Shown piece after piece: positions 30,632-41,442 of a stretch of 64,000 bases of DNA. The position numbers were made by a program, and so were the translations under genes. The DNA comes from Haloimpatiens sp. FM7315. GTDB lineage: Bacteria; Bacillota; Clostridia; Clostridiales; Clostridiaceae. The stretch is taken from positions 1,910,001 through 1,974,000 of the forward strand of contig JBGVUE010000001.1 of NCBI GenBank assembly GCA_041861885.1, in the 5' to 3' direction. How positions within the stretch are numbered: position 1 is the stretch's first letter; every line of letters begins with the position of its first letter. A model generated the notes under the pieces. The model did no database searches. It was not told the origin of the DNA and saw nothing but the letters and a program-made list of their open reading frames with translations.

Positions 30632-31500
30632 TTAATTTTTACTATTAAATTTTAACACATGTATTCTATAGATAGTTAATGCTGTCATAAAATTAATAGC
30701 AGAATTTTTGTTCTTATTAATATATTTCATTGCAAATATACCTGCTATTAAAAGCAATATTAATCCAGCAGAACCCATGATATTATAATTAAAATTGTTA
30801 ATACTGGATGATGATGTATCAAACAAAAAATATATTTGTGTAATTGAAATTATAAAATTATTTAAAGCATGTGCAAAAATATTTATTAATATATTTCTAG
30901 TTTTTAAATAAATTATTGACATAAATATTCCAAAAACAAATGCGCCTAAAAAGGCAATATCAGTATGCATTATTCCAAATAAGAATGATGAAACTAGTAT
31001 TGAAGTTTTAACTTTCCATCTTATTTTAAGTCTATTTAATATTACTCCTCTTACAATAAATTCTTCAACAAATGGTGCTAACAATGTACCGCCTATGAAA
31101 TTAACTACAAATAAATATACTGAATTAATGTCACCTGCACTATCTTCATTTAACAATTTATCAACCCTTTGAGGATTAATACTATGTATTATAAAACACA
31201 AACATAATATGAAACCTAAACTTAAAACAATATTTACAATAATTAATTTTAGAATTTCCATATAGTTAATTTTATCTCTAAAATCATTTATAAAAGTATT
31301 TATTTTTATATTGCTTTTCTTTAATTTAAATATAAAACATATAAATAATACAGCATTAGTTATCATAAGCCAAAATTGAAAATCAAGCACTGCACATTTT
31401 TTAAAACCGGCAGTTCTGAAATTCCAGCAGTTATTATCGTAATTAAAAAATATAATAATATTATTTTTCTTATTTTTATACTTTGAAAAAAATTATCCAT
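30632..31500 (-). CDS. CPBP family intramembrane protease (one frame break)
   Basis: Membrane protease: PFVEEFIVRGVILNRL carries EExxxR; FGIMHTDIAF and FAHALNNFI carry the second and third sites. The true start appears to be ATG 31500, overlapping the stop of the upstream CPBP gene (ATGGATAA); a break at T6 31397-31402 (coding A6), repaired by one A, joins the first membrane helix to the rest, giving 289 residues. Tandem with another CPBP gene, downstream of nothing else on the strand except the damaged two-component genes. Confidence 0.83.
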
Positions 31501-32348
31501 GTAAATTTTCCCCTGTCATTTTAATATTTAGTAATGAATGTTTAATGTTACGAAAATTCTTATAAATATAAAATATATAAATTAAAAATACTGCTCCTCC
31601 AATTATTAAAAAACCTAAATTAATATTTAAATCATTATTTGCACCATTAGCTGATAATCTATTTGCATCACTAATAAAAACAATTATATTGTTAAGCATA
31701 TGTAATGTAATAGAAGGAATTAATGATTTATATTTATAAGTCAATATACCTAAGCTTATTCCTAAAAATAACAATATAGGATTAGGCCTCAAATGCATTA
31801 TGAAAAATATCAGAGATGAATATATAATTGATTTATTTATACCGTATTTACTATATAACCTTCTTAATAATACCCCTCTAAATATTAATTCTTCTGTTAT
31901 TGGTGCAATTACAACACTTCCTATAAAGCTTAAAATTATAATTGACATTGAACTGTATTCAAGAGTTTCTTTTTTATTAATTCCGAATTGAATATACTGG
32001 AAATCTCAGGATTAATTTTATAAAAAACATATAGCATTGCCAGTATACATCCTATTCCCCCTATATATGTAACTAAAAAAGATAATGGGACTTCAAATAC
32101 AAATGTTTTTCTTGACGGTCTGCCTATAAATTCTTCAATATTAATATTATTTTTCTTTAAAAACTGCAAACTAATATGAGCCATAAAGAAGATATTATAA
32201 CTGCTAAAAGCTCAATATCATAGGAATTTACATCTTTTTTAAATCCCTTTGAATATATTACTAATCCTAGTATTCCTAGAACCATTACGCAAAATATTTT
32301 AATAAATAAATATCTTATCTTGGTTTTCTTGAATATGTTTAATTCCAT
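31493..32348 (-). CDS. CPBP family intramembrane protease (two frame breaks)
   Basis: The paralogue upstream in the tandem pair. PITEELIFRGVLLRRL is the EExxxR site, FFIMHLRPN the second, LHMLNNII the third. Breaks near TTT 32185-32187 and T6 31970-31975 (coding A6) are each mended by one base, giving 285 residues with about eight membrane segments. Its stop overlaps the start of the next CPBP gene. Such proteases act in processing or immunity of peptides, but no precursor peptide is obvious nearby. Confidence 0.82.
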
Positions 32349-32464
32349 AAAATCACTCCCTTTAATATATTTCCATTGTAGAATCTATATATTTCATATG
32401 CATTAAAGTAATCTTAAAATTACCTTAAAATATCTATATATACTCATTGAATTTTAAACCAAAT

Positions 32465-32507
32465 AAAAAGATGACTATGATTTTAACTTCACAGCCATCT
32501 TTTTAAT
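32465..32507 (-). terminator. Terminator of the PTS/transketolase operon
   Basis: On the minus strand AAAAAGATGgCTgTGA pairs with TCAtAGtCATCTTTTT (two mismatches), ending in T5, just after the transketolase C-subunit stop at 32516. Confidence 0.75.
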
Positions 32508-32515
32508 AAAATATT

Positions 32516-33463
32516 TTACTTATGTTTTAATTTTAGTACTTCTTTAGCAGCCTCTACAATATCCTTTGATGTCATATGATACTTTTCTTTTAAATAATCT
32601 AACTTTCCAACTTCTCCAAAATGATCTTTAACACCTACTGCTTTCAATGGCACAGGACATTTTTCTATTAATACTTCAGAAACAGCACTTTTTAACCCAC
32701 CAATTACATTATGATTTTCACAGGTAACAACGGCTCCAGTTTTTTCAGCAGATTCAATTATTATTTTACTATCTATTGGCTTAAGGGTATGAATATTAAT
32801 AACTTCTGCATCAATATTTTCTTCTTTAAGTTTTTTTGCAGCTTCTAATGCTTCTGAAACCATAATTCCAGAAGCAAACAATGTAACATCTTTTCCTTCT
32901 TTCAAATAGTCCCCCTTAAATAAATCAAATTCATAATCATTATTAAACACTATAGGTAAAACTTTTCTAAATAATCTAATATAAACAGGGCCCTTATATT
33001 CTATTAATGCAGGAAGAGATTTTTTTAATTGTACTATATCTACAGGTTCAAATATAGTAATATCAGGTATACTTCTTAGAACTCCAATATCTTCCATACT
33101 CATATGTGTACCACCATTTAACTGAGCTGCAATTCCAGGTGCTGTACCTATTATCTTAACATTCTTTTTTGCATAACATATAGATATAGCAATTTGATCG
33201 CAAATTCTTCTTGATGCAAAAGGAGTAAAACTAGTTATAAATGGAACGCATCCATAAGCCGCCATTCCAGCTGCCATTCCAGCCATATTTTGCTCTGCTA
33301 TTCCAACATCAAAAGCTCTTTCTGGAAACTTTGACCTTAAACTTAATGTTCCATTAGGTTTAGCTAAATCTGCATCTATTACTATTATTCTTTGGTCCTT
33401 TTCCATTAGTTTTTCTAATTCTTCACATAAAACTTTTCTCATTTCTTCCATAACATTCACCAC
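32516..33463 (-). CDS. Transketolase, C-terminal subunit
   Basis: Pyrimidine-binding and C-terminal domains of transketolase, 315 residues; works with the N-terminal subunit to move two-carbon units between sugar phosphates. IGTAPGIAAQLNGGTHMSMEDI and VGIAEQNMAGMAAGMA carry the conserved Glu (AEQN) that activates thiamine diphosphate. It follows the N-subunit start-to-stop with no gap (33464/33463). The last gene in the PTS operon; it supplies pentose phosphate turnover for the imported sugar. Confidence 0.95.
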   Translation of the reverse strand: MVNVMEEMRKVLCEELEKLMEKDQRIIVIDADLAKPNGTLSLRSKFPERAFDVGIAEQNMAGMAAGMAAYGCVPFITSFTPFASRRICDQIAISICYAKKNVKIIGTAPGIAAQLNGGTHMSMEDIGVLRSIPDITIFEPVDIVQLKKSLPALIEYKGPVYIRLFRKVLPIVFNNDYEFDLFKGDYLKEGKDVTLFASGIMVSEALEAAKKLKEENIDAEVINIHTLKPIDSKIIIESAEKTGAVVTCENHNVIGGLKSAVSEVLIEKCPVPLKAVGVKDHFGEVGKLDYLKEKYHMTSKDIVEAAKEVLKLKHK

Positions 33464-34285
33464 CTATTCTAATTCTTTTAATGCCATATTTTTTATTTCC
33501 TCACTAATCTTCATGCTATGGTTAGCAACTCCCATTTCTTCAATTATTTTTACGCCTTTTCCCTTTATTGTATTTAATATAATCATAGTTGGTTTTTCCT
33601 TTGAATCTTTAGCTTCAATAATTGAACTATAAATTTTTTCAACATCATGACCATCTATACTAATAACTTTCCATCCAAAAGCTTCCCATTTTTTATCTAA
33701 AGGGGCCACATTCATTATGTTTTCAACAGTATCATCAAGCTGAATTTTATTATAATCTACAAAGCATATTAGGTTATTAAGCTTAAATTGTGACGCTGCC
33801 ATTGCAGCTTCCCAAACTTGGCCTTCTTGACTTTCTCCGTCCCCTATCATGCAGTATATGTATGCATTATCCTTCATTATTTTTGAAGCTTTTGCCATAC
33901 CAACTGCACAGGATATACCTTGTCCTAAAGAACCCACCGTCATATCAATTCCTTTTGTTTTATTCATATCACAGTGACTTGGCAGATTTGTTCCTGGTTT
34001 ATTTAATGTATCCAATTCTGATACATCAAAATATCCTTTATCTGCTAGAACTGCATATACTGCTGGACCTGCATGACCTTTAGACATTATGAATCTATCT
34101 CTTCCAATCATATCAGGATCTTTAGGATTTATATTCATAACTTTATAATACAAAACAACTAAGGCTTCAACTGCTGAAAGACTTCCCCCTGCATGGCCTT
34201 CACCTATTTTATATATCTCTTTAATAATAAGGCCACGTATAAATTTACTTTTATCCTCTAAATTTTTTATTTCCTTTGCATCCAT
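33464..34285 (-). CDS. Transketolase, N-terminal subunit
   Basis: Thiamine diphosphate-binding half of transketolase, 273 residues: GEGHAGGSLSAVEAL near the start, RDRFIMSKGHAGPAVYAVL, and IGDGESQEGQVWEAAM with the Mg/TDP site (GDG...N). RBS AAGGAGGAAAAA precedes ATG 34285. Split transketolases in PTS or other sugar operons are usual in clostridia and are distinct from the one-piece housekeeping enzyme. Confidence 0.95.
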   Translation of the reverse strand: MDAKEIKNLEDKSKFIRGLIIKEIYKIGEGHAGGSLSAVEALVVLYYKVMNINPKDPDMIGRDRFIMSKGHAGPAVYAVLADKGYFDVSELDTLNKPGTNLPSHCDMNKTKGIDMTVGSLGQGISCAVGMAKASKIMKDNAYIYCMIGDGESQEGQVWEAAMAASQFKLNNLICFVDYNKIQLDDTVENIMNVAPLDKKWEAFGWKVISIDGHDVEKIYSSIIEAKDSKEKPTMIILNTIKGKGVKIIEEMGVANHSMKISEEIKNMALKELE

Positions 34286-34330
34286 GTTTTTTCCTCCTTT
34301 TTACAGTACTTAACCTAGCCAATTTAAAAA

Positions 34331-34367
34331 TATAGGATTTGCCTAGATATCATAAGCAAATCCTTTT
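34331..34367 (-). other. Intercistronic hairpin
   Basis: AGGATTTGC and GCAAATCCT are inverted copies around a 13-base loop in the 190-base gap between the EIIC and transketolase genes. The minus side has only a weak U-rich tail, so it may be an mRNA-stability or partial termination element. Confidence 0.45.
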
Positions 34368-34479
34368 TAATTTTATCTATTTATTATTTACTAATTTAAA
34401 TTCCTGTATTAAAATATATTTGTGTTTAAATTATTTTTCTCGGGATAGCTAATAAATCTTTAACTATCCTATTTTTTTA

Positions 34480-35740
34480 TTAATGAATAAATAGTTTTAA
34501 TATATTACCAACAAGAATACCTACTATACCAAAGTCAGCATCACTAAATGTAGTGTTTGCATATCCTAATCCTCCAAGTACAGGAAGTAGTAATAATGGC
34601 AAGAAAGTTATAAGTAACCCATGTACAAAGGCTCCTAAAAATGCACCTCTTTTACCACCTGTTGCATTACCAAACACACCTGCAGTAGCACCACAGAAGA
34701 AATGAGGTACAACTCCTGGTAATATAACTGGAGCTTTCAATGCTATTAATATAACCATACCAACTATTCCGCCAACAAAACTTGATAAAAATCCTATAAG
34801 AACAGCATTTGGTGCATATGGATAAACTACTGGACAATCTATTGCAGGTTTTGCATTAGGAACTAATGTCATAGCAATTCCTCTAAATGCTGGTATTATT
34901 TCTGCAAGTATCAATCTAACGCCTGATAATATAATGTATACGCCACCTGCAAAAGTTATTGCTTGAATAATTGAGAAGATTATATAATTTTGTCCATCGC
35001 TTAATTTTGACTCTACATAGCTTGGGCCACATGCAATTGCAACAATTACATAAAGTATACCCATTGTTAAACTTACTGCAACTGAACTATCCCTTAAAAA
35101 GGATAATCCTTTTGGAAAATTCATCTCTTCAGTAGATTTAGAACCTTTTCCAACTAATTTACCAACACCTGCTGCAACTAAGTAACCTGTAGTTCCAAAA
35201 TGACCAAAGGCAACATCATCAGTACCTGTAATCTTTCTCATAACAGGCTGAGCCATTGCTGGGAAAATTGCCATTATAAGTCCTAGTAATACTGAACCTA
35301 GAATTATAAGTGGTGTTCCTTTCATTCCTCCAGCTACTAATATAGCAGCTATCATGCATGCCATATACAAAGTATGGTGTCCTGTTAAAAATATATATTT
35401 AAGTTTTGTAAATCTTGCTATTAGTATATTCGCTATCATACCAAATGCCATTATAAGTGCTGTTTGAGTACCATAAGTTTTAAGTGCTAAGGCAACTATC
35501 GCTTCATTATGTGGCACTATACCTCTAATGCCGAAACCTTGTTGAAACATAGTTCCAAAATGATTTAATGCACCTACTGCTATTGATGCACCACCACTTA
35601 ATACTAAGAATCCAAGTATTGTTTTTATTGTTCCTTTTAAAATATCTGATTTTGATTTTTTGAGCAATAAGTCCTATCATAGCTATTAAACCAACTAATA
35701 TTGCGGGAACACTTAGGATATCTAGCATAATCTTTAACAT
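34480..35740 (-). CDS. PTS ascorbate-family EIIC permease, UlaA-like (one frame break)
   Basis: Sugar-translocating membrane component of the PTS AG (ascorbate/galactitol) superfamily, about 419 residues with around 11 membrane segments. QGFGIRGIVPHNEAIVALAL and FLTGHHTLYMACM are typical of UlaA/SgaT. Frames shift at T6 35656-35661 near codon 27; here the coding A6 must become A5 (or A8), so this is an apparent gain rather than a loss. A5 gives QKSKSDILKGTIKTI, matching the family spacing. Works with the EIIB at 35792 and the EIIA fused to the regulator. The sugar may not be ascorbate. Confidence 0.87.
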
Positions 35741-35791
35741 ATTTTTCCTCCTTTTACATCTTGTATTTTATTTAATTTATAATAATATAAA

Positions 35792-36070
35792 TTATAACAA
35801 GCCTTTATTTTTAAAGTATTCAGCCATCTTGTCTTTAAGTTCCTTTAAATCAATCATACTGTTCAAGGAAATAACTTCCCCAAGTGATACAAGCTGAGAC
35901 GCTATATCTCTTGTACCAACGTAAAGGTCTGCCTTAATTCCAGCTGCAGAAGATAAATCAGAATGATCAACCTCAGCTTCAACATTCAACTCTTTTAAAA
36001 CTTTATTTATATTCATCTCAATCATAAAACTACTTCCAAGTCCACTTCCACAACATACTAATATTTTCAT
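35792..36070 (-). CDS. PTS EIIB component, UlaB/SgaB-like
   Basis: 92-residue phosphocarrier: ILVCCGSGLGSSFMIEMN contains the phosphorylated Cys and P-loop of lactate/ascorbate-type EIIB. It lies between the PRD regulator and the EIIC gene. Intact. RBS GGAGGAATT precedes ATG 36070. Confidence 0.93.
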   Translation of the reverse strand: MKILVCCGSGLGSSFMIEMNINKVLKELNVEAEVDHSDLSSAAGIKADLYVGTRDIASQLVSLGEVISLNSMIDLKELKDKMAEYFKNKGLL

Positions 36071-36096
36071 AATAATTCCTCCTTGAATTTTATATA

Positions 36097-38229
36097 TTAT
36101 TTTTTAGAATACTTTTTAATTATTTTTAATACTTCCTCTTTGGTAGTTGATTTTAATATACTTTGTAAATCCTCATTATTCATAAATAGTTCCATAAGCT
36201 GAGATAATGCTTTAAGATGGGTATCATTATCTACTGCAGCAAGAGTAATAATTAGTTTAACAGGGTCATTTGTTTCACTTCCAAATTTCACTGGATTTTT
36301 CAAAGTCACAAGGCTCATAGATAAAGTATTTACCCCACATTCTGGTCTAGCATGTGAAAGTACTATTCCTGGAGCCACAACCATGTATGGTCCCATTTTT
36401 TCAAAATTATTCAAAATTGCCTCTTCGTAAGAATTATCAATGTATCCCTTTTCATTTAATAGAGAAGCCCCTGCTTTAATTGCATCTTTCCATGTACTAC
36501 ATTCTACATTAAGCTTAACCATATCATTCTTTAATAAATCGCAAAGCATATAAATGTCACCTCTTTCAAAAATATTATTTCTATCTTTCTTAAGCTCATA
36601 CATAAGCTCTAGTTGAAGTTGTTGTTCATCTTTGATTTCAGCGTTGTTTTTTACAATTTCAATTATTTTATTAACTAAGTAATCATTTTCATCTCTAGGC
36701 TGATATCTAAGCTGAAGGTATTTCTTTAATTTTTCATAATCCTTAGTTAAAAGCAGTGGATTAATTTTTATATAACTTTCATTTTTCATATCATTTATAT
36801 CCACTGTGCTTATTATTAAATCATAAGTTGATTTATCTATATCTTTTACAGCTCTATAAGACACTGTATTTACTATATTTACATTAAACTTTTTTGATAT
36901 TTGGGATACAAGCATATTGGCCGTCCCTATCCCAGTACCACAAACAAGTACTATTCTTGCTGCCTTATATACATTTTTATTAACATTTTCAAGTGCCGCT
37001 GCAAAGTGAAGTGTAATATAGGATATCTCTTGATCATTAATCTTACATCCCATATATTCCTCTAAATGCCTAGATACATATTTTGCATTTAAAAATAATT
37101 CCTTATATTTCTTTATTAGTTCATCAAAAACTGGATTTACTAATTTTAAGCCAAATTTAATCCTATATATTGAAGGTCTTAAATGAAGTACAAGACTTTC
37201 AATTATTTTAGTTTTATCTTCTTTAAAATCTACCCTATATATTTTTTCTATTTCTTCTGTCATTAATTTTGCAGTTTCATTTAAATCATTATATTTAAAA
37301 TCATCCATATCCATTATTTTGCTATTGTTTATAACCTTAGCACCTAATAAATGAAAGGTAATGTAGTGAATTTCTTCTTTTGGAACATCAATGTTATACT
37401 TACTTTCTATTTTACTCACTATATCCTTTGCTACTTTATACTCCTTATATTTACTAATCTCTTTTAAGTTATAACCAGGCAAATATATGTTCTTATTTAA
37501 TTGTATTCTCTTTATCATAATTGAAAGATGAGTTATTAAATTTCCATAGGCTTCATCACTAAATTCTTTGCACAATTCTAATTCGGAATTTCTTATTAAT
37601 CCATTTAAAAAATCAATATCTATGTCTGAAAATAACATCTTAAATTGCAAATTATTTATTTTTGACTTTGCTATTTTACAGTCCATATAGTTGAAAATAT
37701 CAAAAGTAGATATGGTTTGTGATGCTATCTCAATTATTGCCTTTCTTTTATTTAACTCACTGCCCTCAACATATATTCCAATTTTAGGTTTCCTTATTAA
37801 TTTTAAATCTTTTTCTTCCAACCATTTTCCAATATAATCTAGTCCTTTTAAAATTGTATTTCTCGATATACATAGTACATTTTCAAAATCATCTACTTTA
37901 ATAGGATTATTGGATTGAAGGAGCTTTATTACAATATACCTAGTTCTCTCTTCTTTAGAAAAATCATATTTAAAAGGTGTATCAGTATTTACAAATTTAT
38001 CTATAAAATTATCTAATCCCTTTTCTCTTACTAATTTGACCCCTTTAATATGATGCCTTTCTAGATATTTAAAATTATTTTTTACCAAGAACTTTTCTAT
38101 CTTATCGATGTCATACCTTATTGTTCTATCTGTAACATTATATTTTAGAGATAAATCAGTTATCTTAATAAAATTTTCTTTTTGTCTCATATATTGAAGT
38201 ATTTCAATACATCTTTTGTTTAAATTCAT
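36097..38229 (-). CDS. PRD-domain transcription regulator with EIIB- and EIIA-like domains
   Basis: About 710 residues. N-terminal HTH (MRQKENFIKITDLSLKYNVTDRTIRYDI), second Mga-like HTH (VDDFENVLCISRNTILKGLDYI), PRD1 and PRD2 (residues about 190-400, with LITHLSIMIKR, IHYITFHLLGA, ISYITLHFAAALE), EIIB-like GTGIGTANML (about 420-490), and EIIA_2 at residues about 565-710 with the phospho-His in VLSHARPECG. It is both activator, controlled by PTS phosphorylation, and probably the EIIA donor, since no separate EIIA gene exists. First gene of the operon. ATG 38229 is preferred over 38238 because the AAAGGA box abuts the first. Confidence 0.92.
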   Translation of the reverse strand: MNLNKRCIEILQYMRQKENFIKITDLSLKYNVTDRTIRYDIDKIEKFLVKNNFKYLERHHIKGVKLVREKGLDNFIDKFVNTDTPFKYDFSKEERTRYIVIKLLQSNNPIKVDDFENVLCISRNTILKGLDYIGKWLEEKDLKLIRKPKIGIYVEGSELNKRKAIIEIASQTISTFDIFNYMDCKIAKSKINNLQFKMLFSDIDIDFLNGLIRNSELELCKEFSDEAYGNLITHLSIMIKRIQLNKNIYLPGYNLKEISKYKEYKVAKDIVSKIESKYNIDVPKEEIHYITFHLLGAKVINNSKIMDMDDFKYNDLNETAKLMTEEIEKIYRVDFKEDKTKIIESLVLHLRPSIYRIKFGLKLVNPVFDELIKKYKELFLNAKYVSRHLEEYMGCKINDQEISYITLHFAAALENVNKNVYKAARIVLVCGTGIGTANMLVSQISKKFNVNIVNTVSYRAVKDIDKSTYDLIISTVDINDMKNESYIKINPLLLTKDYEKLKKYLQLRYQPRDENDYLVNKIIEIVKNNAEIKDEQQLQLELMYELKKDRNNIFERGDIYMLCDLLKNDMVKLNVECSTWKDAIKAGASLLNEKGYIDNSYEEAILNNFEKMGPYMVVAPGIVLSHARPECGVNTLSMSLVTLKNPVKFGSETNDPVKLIITLAAVDNDTHLKALSQLMELFMNNEDLQSILKSTTKEEVLKIIKKYSKK

Positions 38230-38600
38230 ATTTATCATTCCTTTAATTTTCTTTCGGAATTATTAAATTATATAACAATTTAAAATTGTAATAATTTTTA
38301 CTATGTTTTCTTTAAAATTATATTACATCTTTTCCTATAAATTATCCATACTATTTCTGTATTTAATCCTTCCAATTGTTTCGGAAAAATTCAACTATTA
38401 ATAATTCTGTTTTATCATTTTCATTACTATTTTAACTTTTAGTCCTAATTTTTATCTTGTATCTATGGTTAGTGTAAAGTTATTGTAGGGAATTATTAAT
38501 CAGAAAATAGAATATATTTCCATGTAGAGTTGAAAAGAAGATATCATCCTACTAAAATATAAGTTAGCAAAACAAATATAAGAAAGGATTGATATCTTCT
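38230..38600. other. AT-rich gap with inverted repeat before IS remnant
   Basis: No gene is visible. The 3' part holds inverted arms 38536-38550 and 38585-38600 (one-base bulge) directly before the transposase start; this hairpin probably belongs to the insertion sequence leader and would limit transposase translation. Confidence 0.45.
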
Positions 38601-39840
38601 ATGTATAATAGTATACAACATTTTAACGAATTTGGGGTAAAAGAAATTGAAAAGGAAATAAAAAGTTTTATTTGTGAAAGAAAGGATATTGCTGATTTGG
38701 TTATAGATTTAAAAGAGAATCTTTTTGAACTGGGAAGAAATATACTAGTAGAAATTTTGGAGGATATGGATAATTATTTACGTAGCAGCGGGATTAGAAA
38801 GCAGTTATAGGAAAGCAGGTGAGAAGGCATCTTACGATGATAAAATAAGCAAACAAGCAGTTATGGATAAAGTACATAGTGTTGATGTAATTCAACCTGA
38901 AATTAAGAAAACTAAAAAAAGAAATATTAGAATATTGTATGTAGAAGCTGATGAAGATCATGTACATCTTCAAAATAAAAATAACAACAATGCTAAGAAA
39001 AATATGCGAAATATAGCTATGCCTAAATTAGTATATGTACATGAGGGTGTAGATCAAGATAAAAGCAGCAAGACAAGAAAAGTATTGAAAAATGTACGTT
39101 ATTTTGGGGACATGTATAAAAAATCGGAAGATTTATGGCTTGAAGTAACAAACTATATTTATGATCAATATAATATTGATTTTATTGAAACAGTATATTT
39201 ATCTGGTGATGGTGCTGCGTGGATACGTGAAGGAGTAAATTGGGTTCCAAAGAGTAAATTTGTGCTTGATTCTTATCATTTAAGTAAATACTTAAGAACT
39301 GCAACAGCACATTTAAATAATGAATTAATTACACAAGAATTAAAAGATGCTATAGACTGGCCAGATAAAGAAGAAACACGAAAAGTGTTCAAAAAATAAT
39401 GGATTTAACTGAAAATAAAACTAAAATAGAAGCAATAAAGGAAGCTGAACGCTATGTTCTAAATAACTGGGATGGCATAGAGATAAAAGCAGATAAAGGT
39501 TATGAAATAATTGGATGTAGTGCCGAAGGTCACATTAGCCATATATTTTCTGAACGATTAAGCAGTAGACCTAAAGGATGGAGTAAACTAGGAGTATCTC
39601 AGATGTCTAAATTATTGATATATAAGAAAAATGGTGGCAAAATATATGATCTTGTGATGGCTCAAAAGATAAAGGAAAAGAGAGAAAAGAAGGAGCACAT
39701 ACAAGATCAAATAATCAGAGAATTAAGATGTTCAGCAAATAAAGCTAAGAGTCCATATGATAATAGCCTGACGGCTATTGAAAGAGGCGAAAAGACAGGA
39801 CTATACAATGCATTAAGGTCAATAGTAGGAATATAAAGCT
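38530..39840 (+). mobile_element. ISLre2-family insertion sequence remnant
   Basis: Remnant with transposase frames of the ISLre2 group plus an upstream hairpin. The exact ends cannot be placed because this group has no long terminal repeats that I can see here. The sequence 39840-40162 following it holds no other gene. Confidence 0.7.
38601..39836 (+). pseudogene. ISLre2-family transposase, internally deleted and frameshifted
   Basis: Starts MYNSIQHFNEFGVKEIEK, the family's N-terminus. At 38797-38810 the sequence jumps from YLRSSGIRK to ESSYRKAGEKASYDD, skipping about 75 residues that the family normally has, so this is a real internal deletion with a frame change. Later, an A6 run at about 39392-39397 has lost one A (EETRKVFKK into IMDLTENKTKIEA). 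LYVEADEDHVHLQ and YLSGDGAAWIREGV hold catalytic Asp-type residues. Not functional as written. Confidence 0.85.
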
Positions 39841-40162
39841 AAATTCTTTGGGTATTTTGAGCCTGTGAAAAAAAGTCTATTTTTACACAAAAAATAGGCA
39901 AGAATATTCTTTACTAGTGAACTACCAGCACTTATAGACGATGGGAATTTGTGGTTAATATTTCCAACAAAACAAGTTTTCCTTGACTATTAAGATCATT
40001 CCTACCTCTCTAAGCAATGTATCTTTTATTTTCAAAGCTTTCATATATCAGCTTTAACCACTTTTAGTAATTAATAATGCTTATGTATATAAAACTCGTA
40101 TACAAGCTTTAAAATTAATTTTAAAGTATATTAAAGAATAACTACAAAAACATAATAATATT

Positions 40163-41392
40163 TTATACTTCAAGAGATTTTTCAAATCTTCTATTAATAA
40201 TCAATGTTATTACTGTTCCTAAAATTATTAAAAAACCAATAATTATTAAAGCTACTATAGCATTTTTATCAAATACAAAACTTAAAGTAATAGTTAACAA
40301 TCCCTCTCCTATTCCTCTTATCATTCTATATGACTCTGATTCACTCAATCTAAATTCTTTTGTTGTTAGATCTCCAAAAAGAGCAGACATAGCAGTTGTA
40401 TAAAAAACACAACCTGTATTTATAAGTAAAATAGCTGCTATTATTACATATATTGAATTAATATTAGATATAATTATAACAAAACCAATAGCATTAAATA
40501 GAATACATAATAGAAATGAAATGTATTTCTTTTTATCAGCTAAAAAACCTGACGGAACCTGTAGTAAAATATTTATTATTGAAATAACAGACCACAAAAT
40601 TGCTACTTGAGAATATGTAAATCCTTTATTATTTAAAAGATAAAGATTTAATATAATACTATAAAAAACTTCTAAACATGAAAATAAAATACTTGGAATA
40701 GTAATGGCTACAATATATTTATTTTTAAAATATTTTTTTAAATGATCTAAATAGTATTTATTTAATATAGACTTAATACCTAATGATTTATCAAAGTTTT
40801 CTTCATTTTTAATATTCTTATTTATGTCTTTGGGGAAATTTTTAGAAAATATAAATGAAATAGTTAGAATAATAATAGATAAAACAATAGGAATCTTAAT
40901 AGAAATACTCATTAAAGCAGCTGCAATAGCAGGGCTAACAACTGTTCCTATAGCACTAATACCATCAACATAAGCACGCATTTTTCCTCTATTATATTTT
41001 TCATCAGTTTCGTCATAAACTACTTTAGAAATACTAGAATTCAGTAATCTATCAGCAAATCCTTCTATAAACTTACCAGTAGCTATAAAAACTTTATAAT
41101 TAAATAAATAAAATATATAAACCATAACATTAATAAAAATACCTATACGCACACTAAGCCTCTCTCCGACCTTATTTATAAAAGTCGCTTGAGGTAAAAA
41201 TATTACTATTCCTAATAATGATTGAATACCCATTATAGTTCCAATCCATGCACTTTTTCCACCCAAATTATTCAATATAGCAGGTAATATAACACATGAC
41301 ATTCCATTTCCTATACTATCAGCAAGCATAATTACTAATAAATTTATAAATACTAAATTAAATGTTTTTGTTTTTTTTATTTGTAATAGCAT
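40163..41392 (-). CDS. MFS transporter between IS remnants
   Basis: 409-residue, 12-segment transporter. DSIGNGMSCVILPAIL in the first helix and QVPSGFLADKKK (motif A-like in the second half) support MFS; the 2-domain sequence is continuous. The substrate is unknown. It is flanked by an ISLre2 remnant and an IS3 remnant, is very AT-rich in codon use (many ATA), and has no partner genes, which suggests an acquired gene. Confidence 0.82.
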   Translation of the reverse strand: MLLQIKKTKTFNLVFINLLVIMLADSIGNGMSCVILPAILNNLGGKSAWIGTIMGIQSLLGIVIFLPQATFINKVGERLSVRIGIFINVMVYIFYLFNYKVFIATGKFIEGFADRLLNSSISKVVYDETDEKYNRGKMRAYVDGISAIGTVVSPAIAAALMSISIKIPIVLSIIILTISFIFSKNFPKDINKNIKNEENFDKSLGIKSILNKYYLDHLKKYFKNKYIVAITIPSILFSCLEVFYSIILNLYLLNNKGFTYSQVAILWSVISIINILLQVPSGFLADKKKYISFLLCILFNAIGFVIIISNINSIYVIIAAILLINTGCVFYTTAMSALFGDLTTKEFRLSESESYRMIRGIGEGLLTITLSFVFDKNAIVALIIIGFLIILGTVITLIINRRFEKSLEV

Positions 41393-41442
41393 TCTTCAAC
41401 ATTGTATTTCTATTTCCTTTCTTTCAATATTATATAATTTCA

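Noticed and set aside
34442..34468. Plus-strand terminator between EIIC and transketolase
   Set aside because: There is no plus-strand gene to end; on the minus strand no U-run follows.
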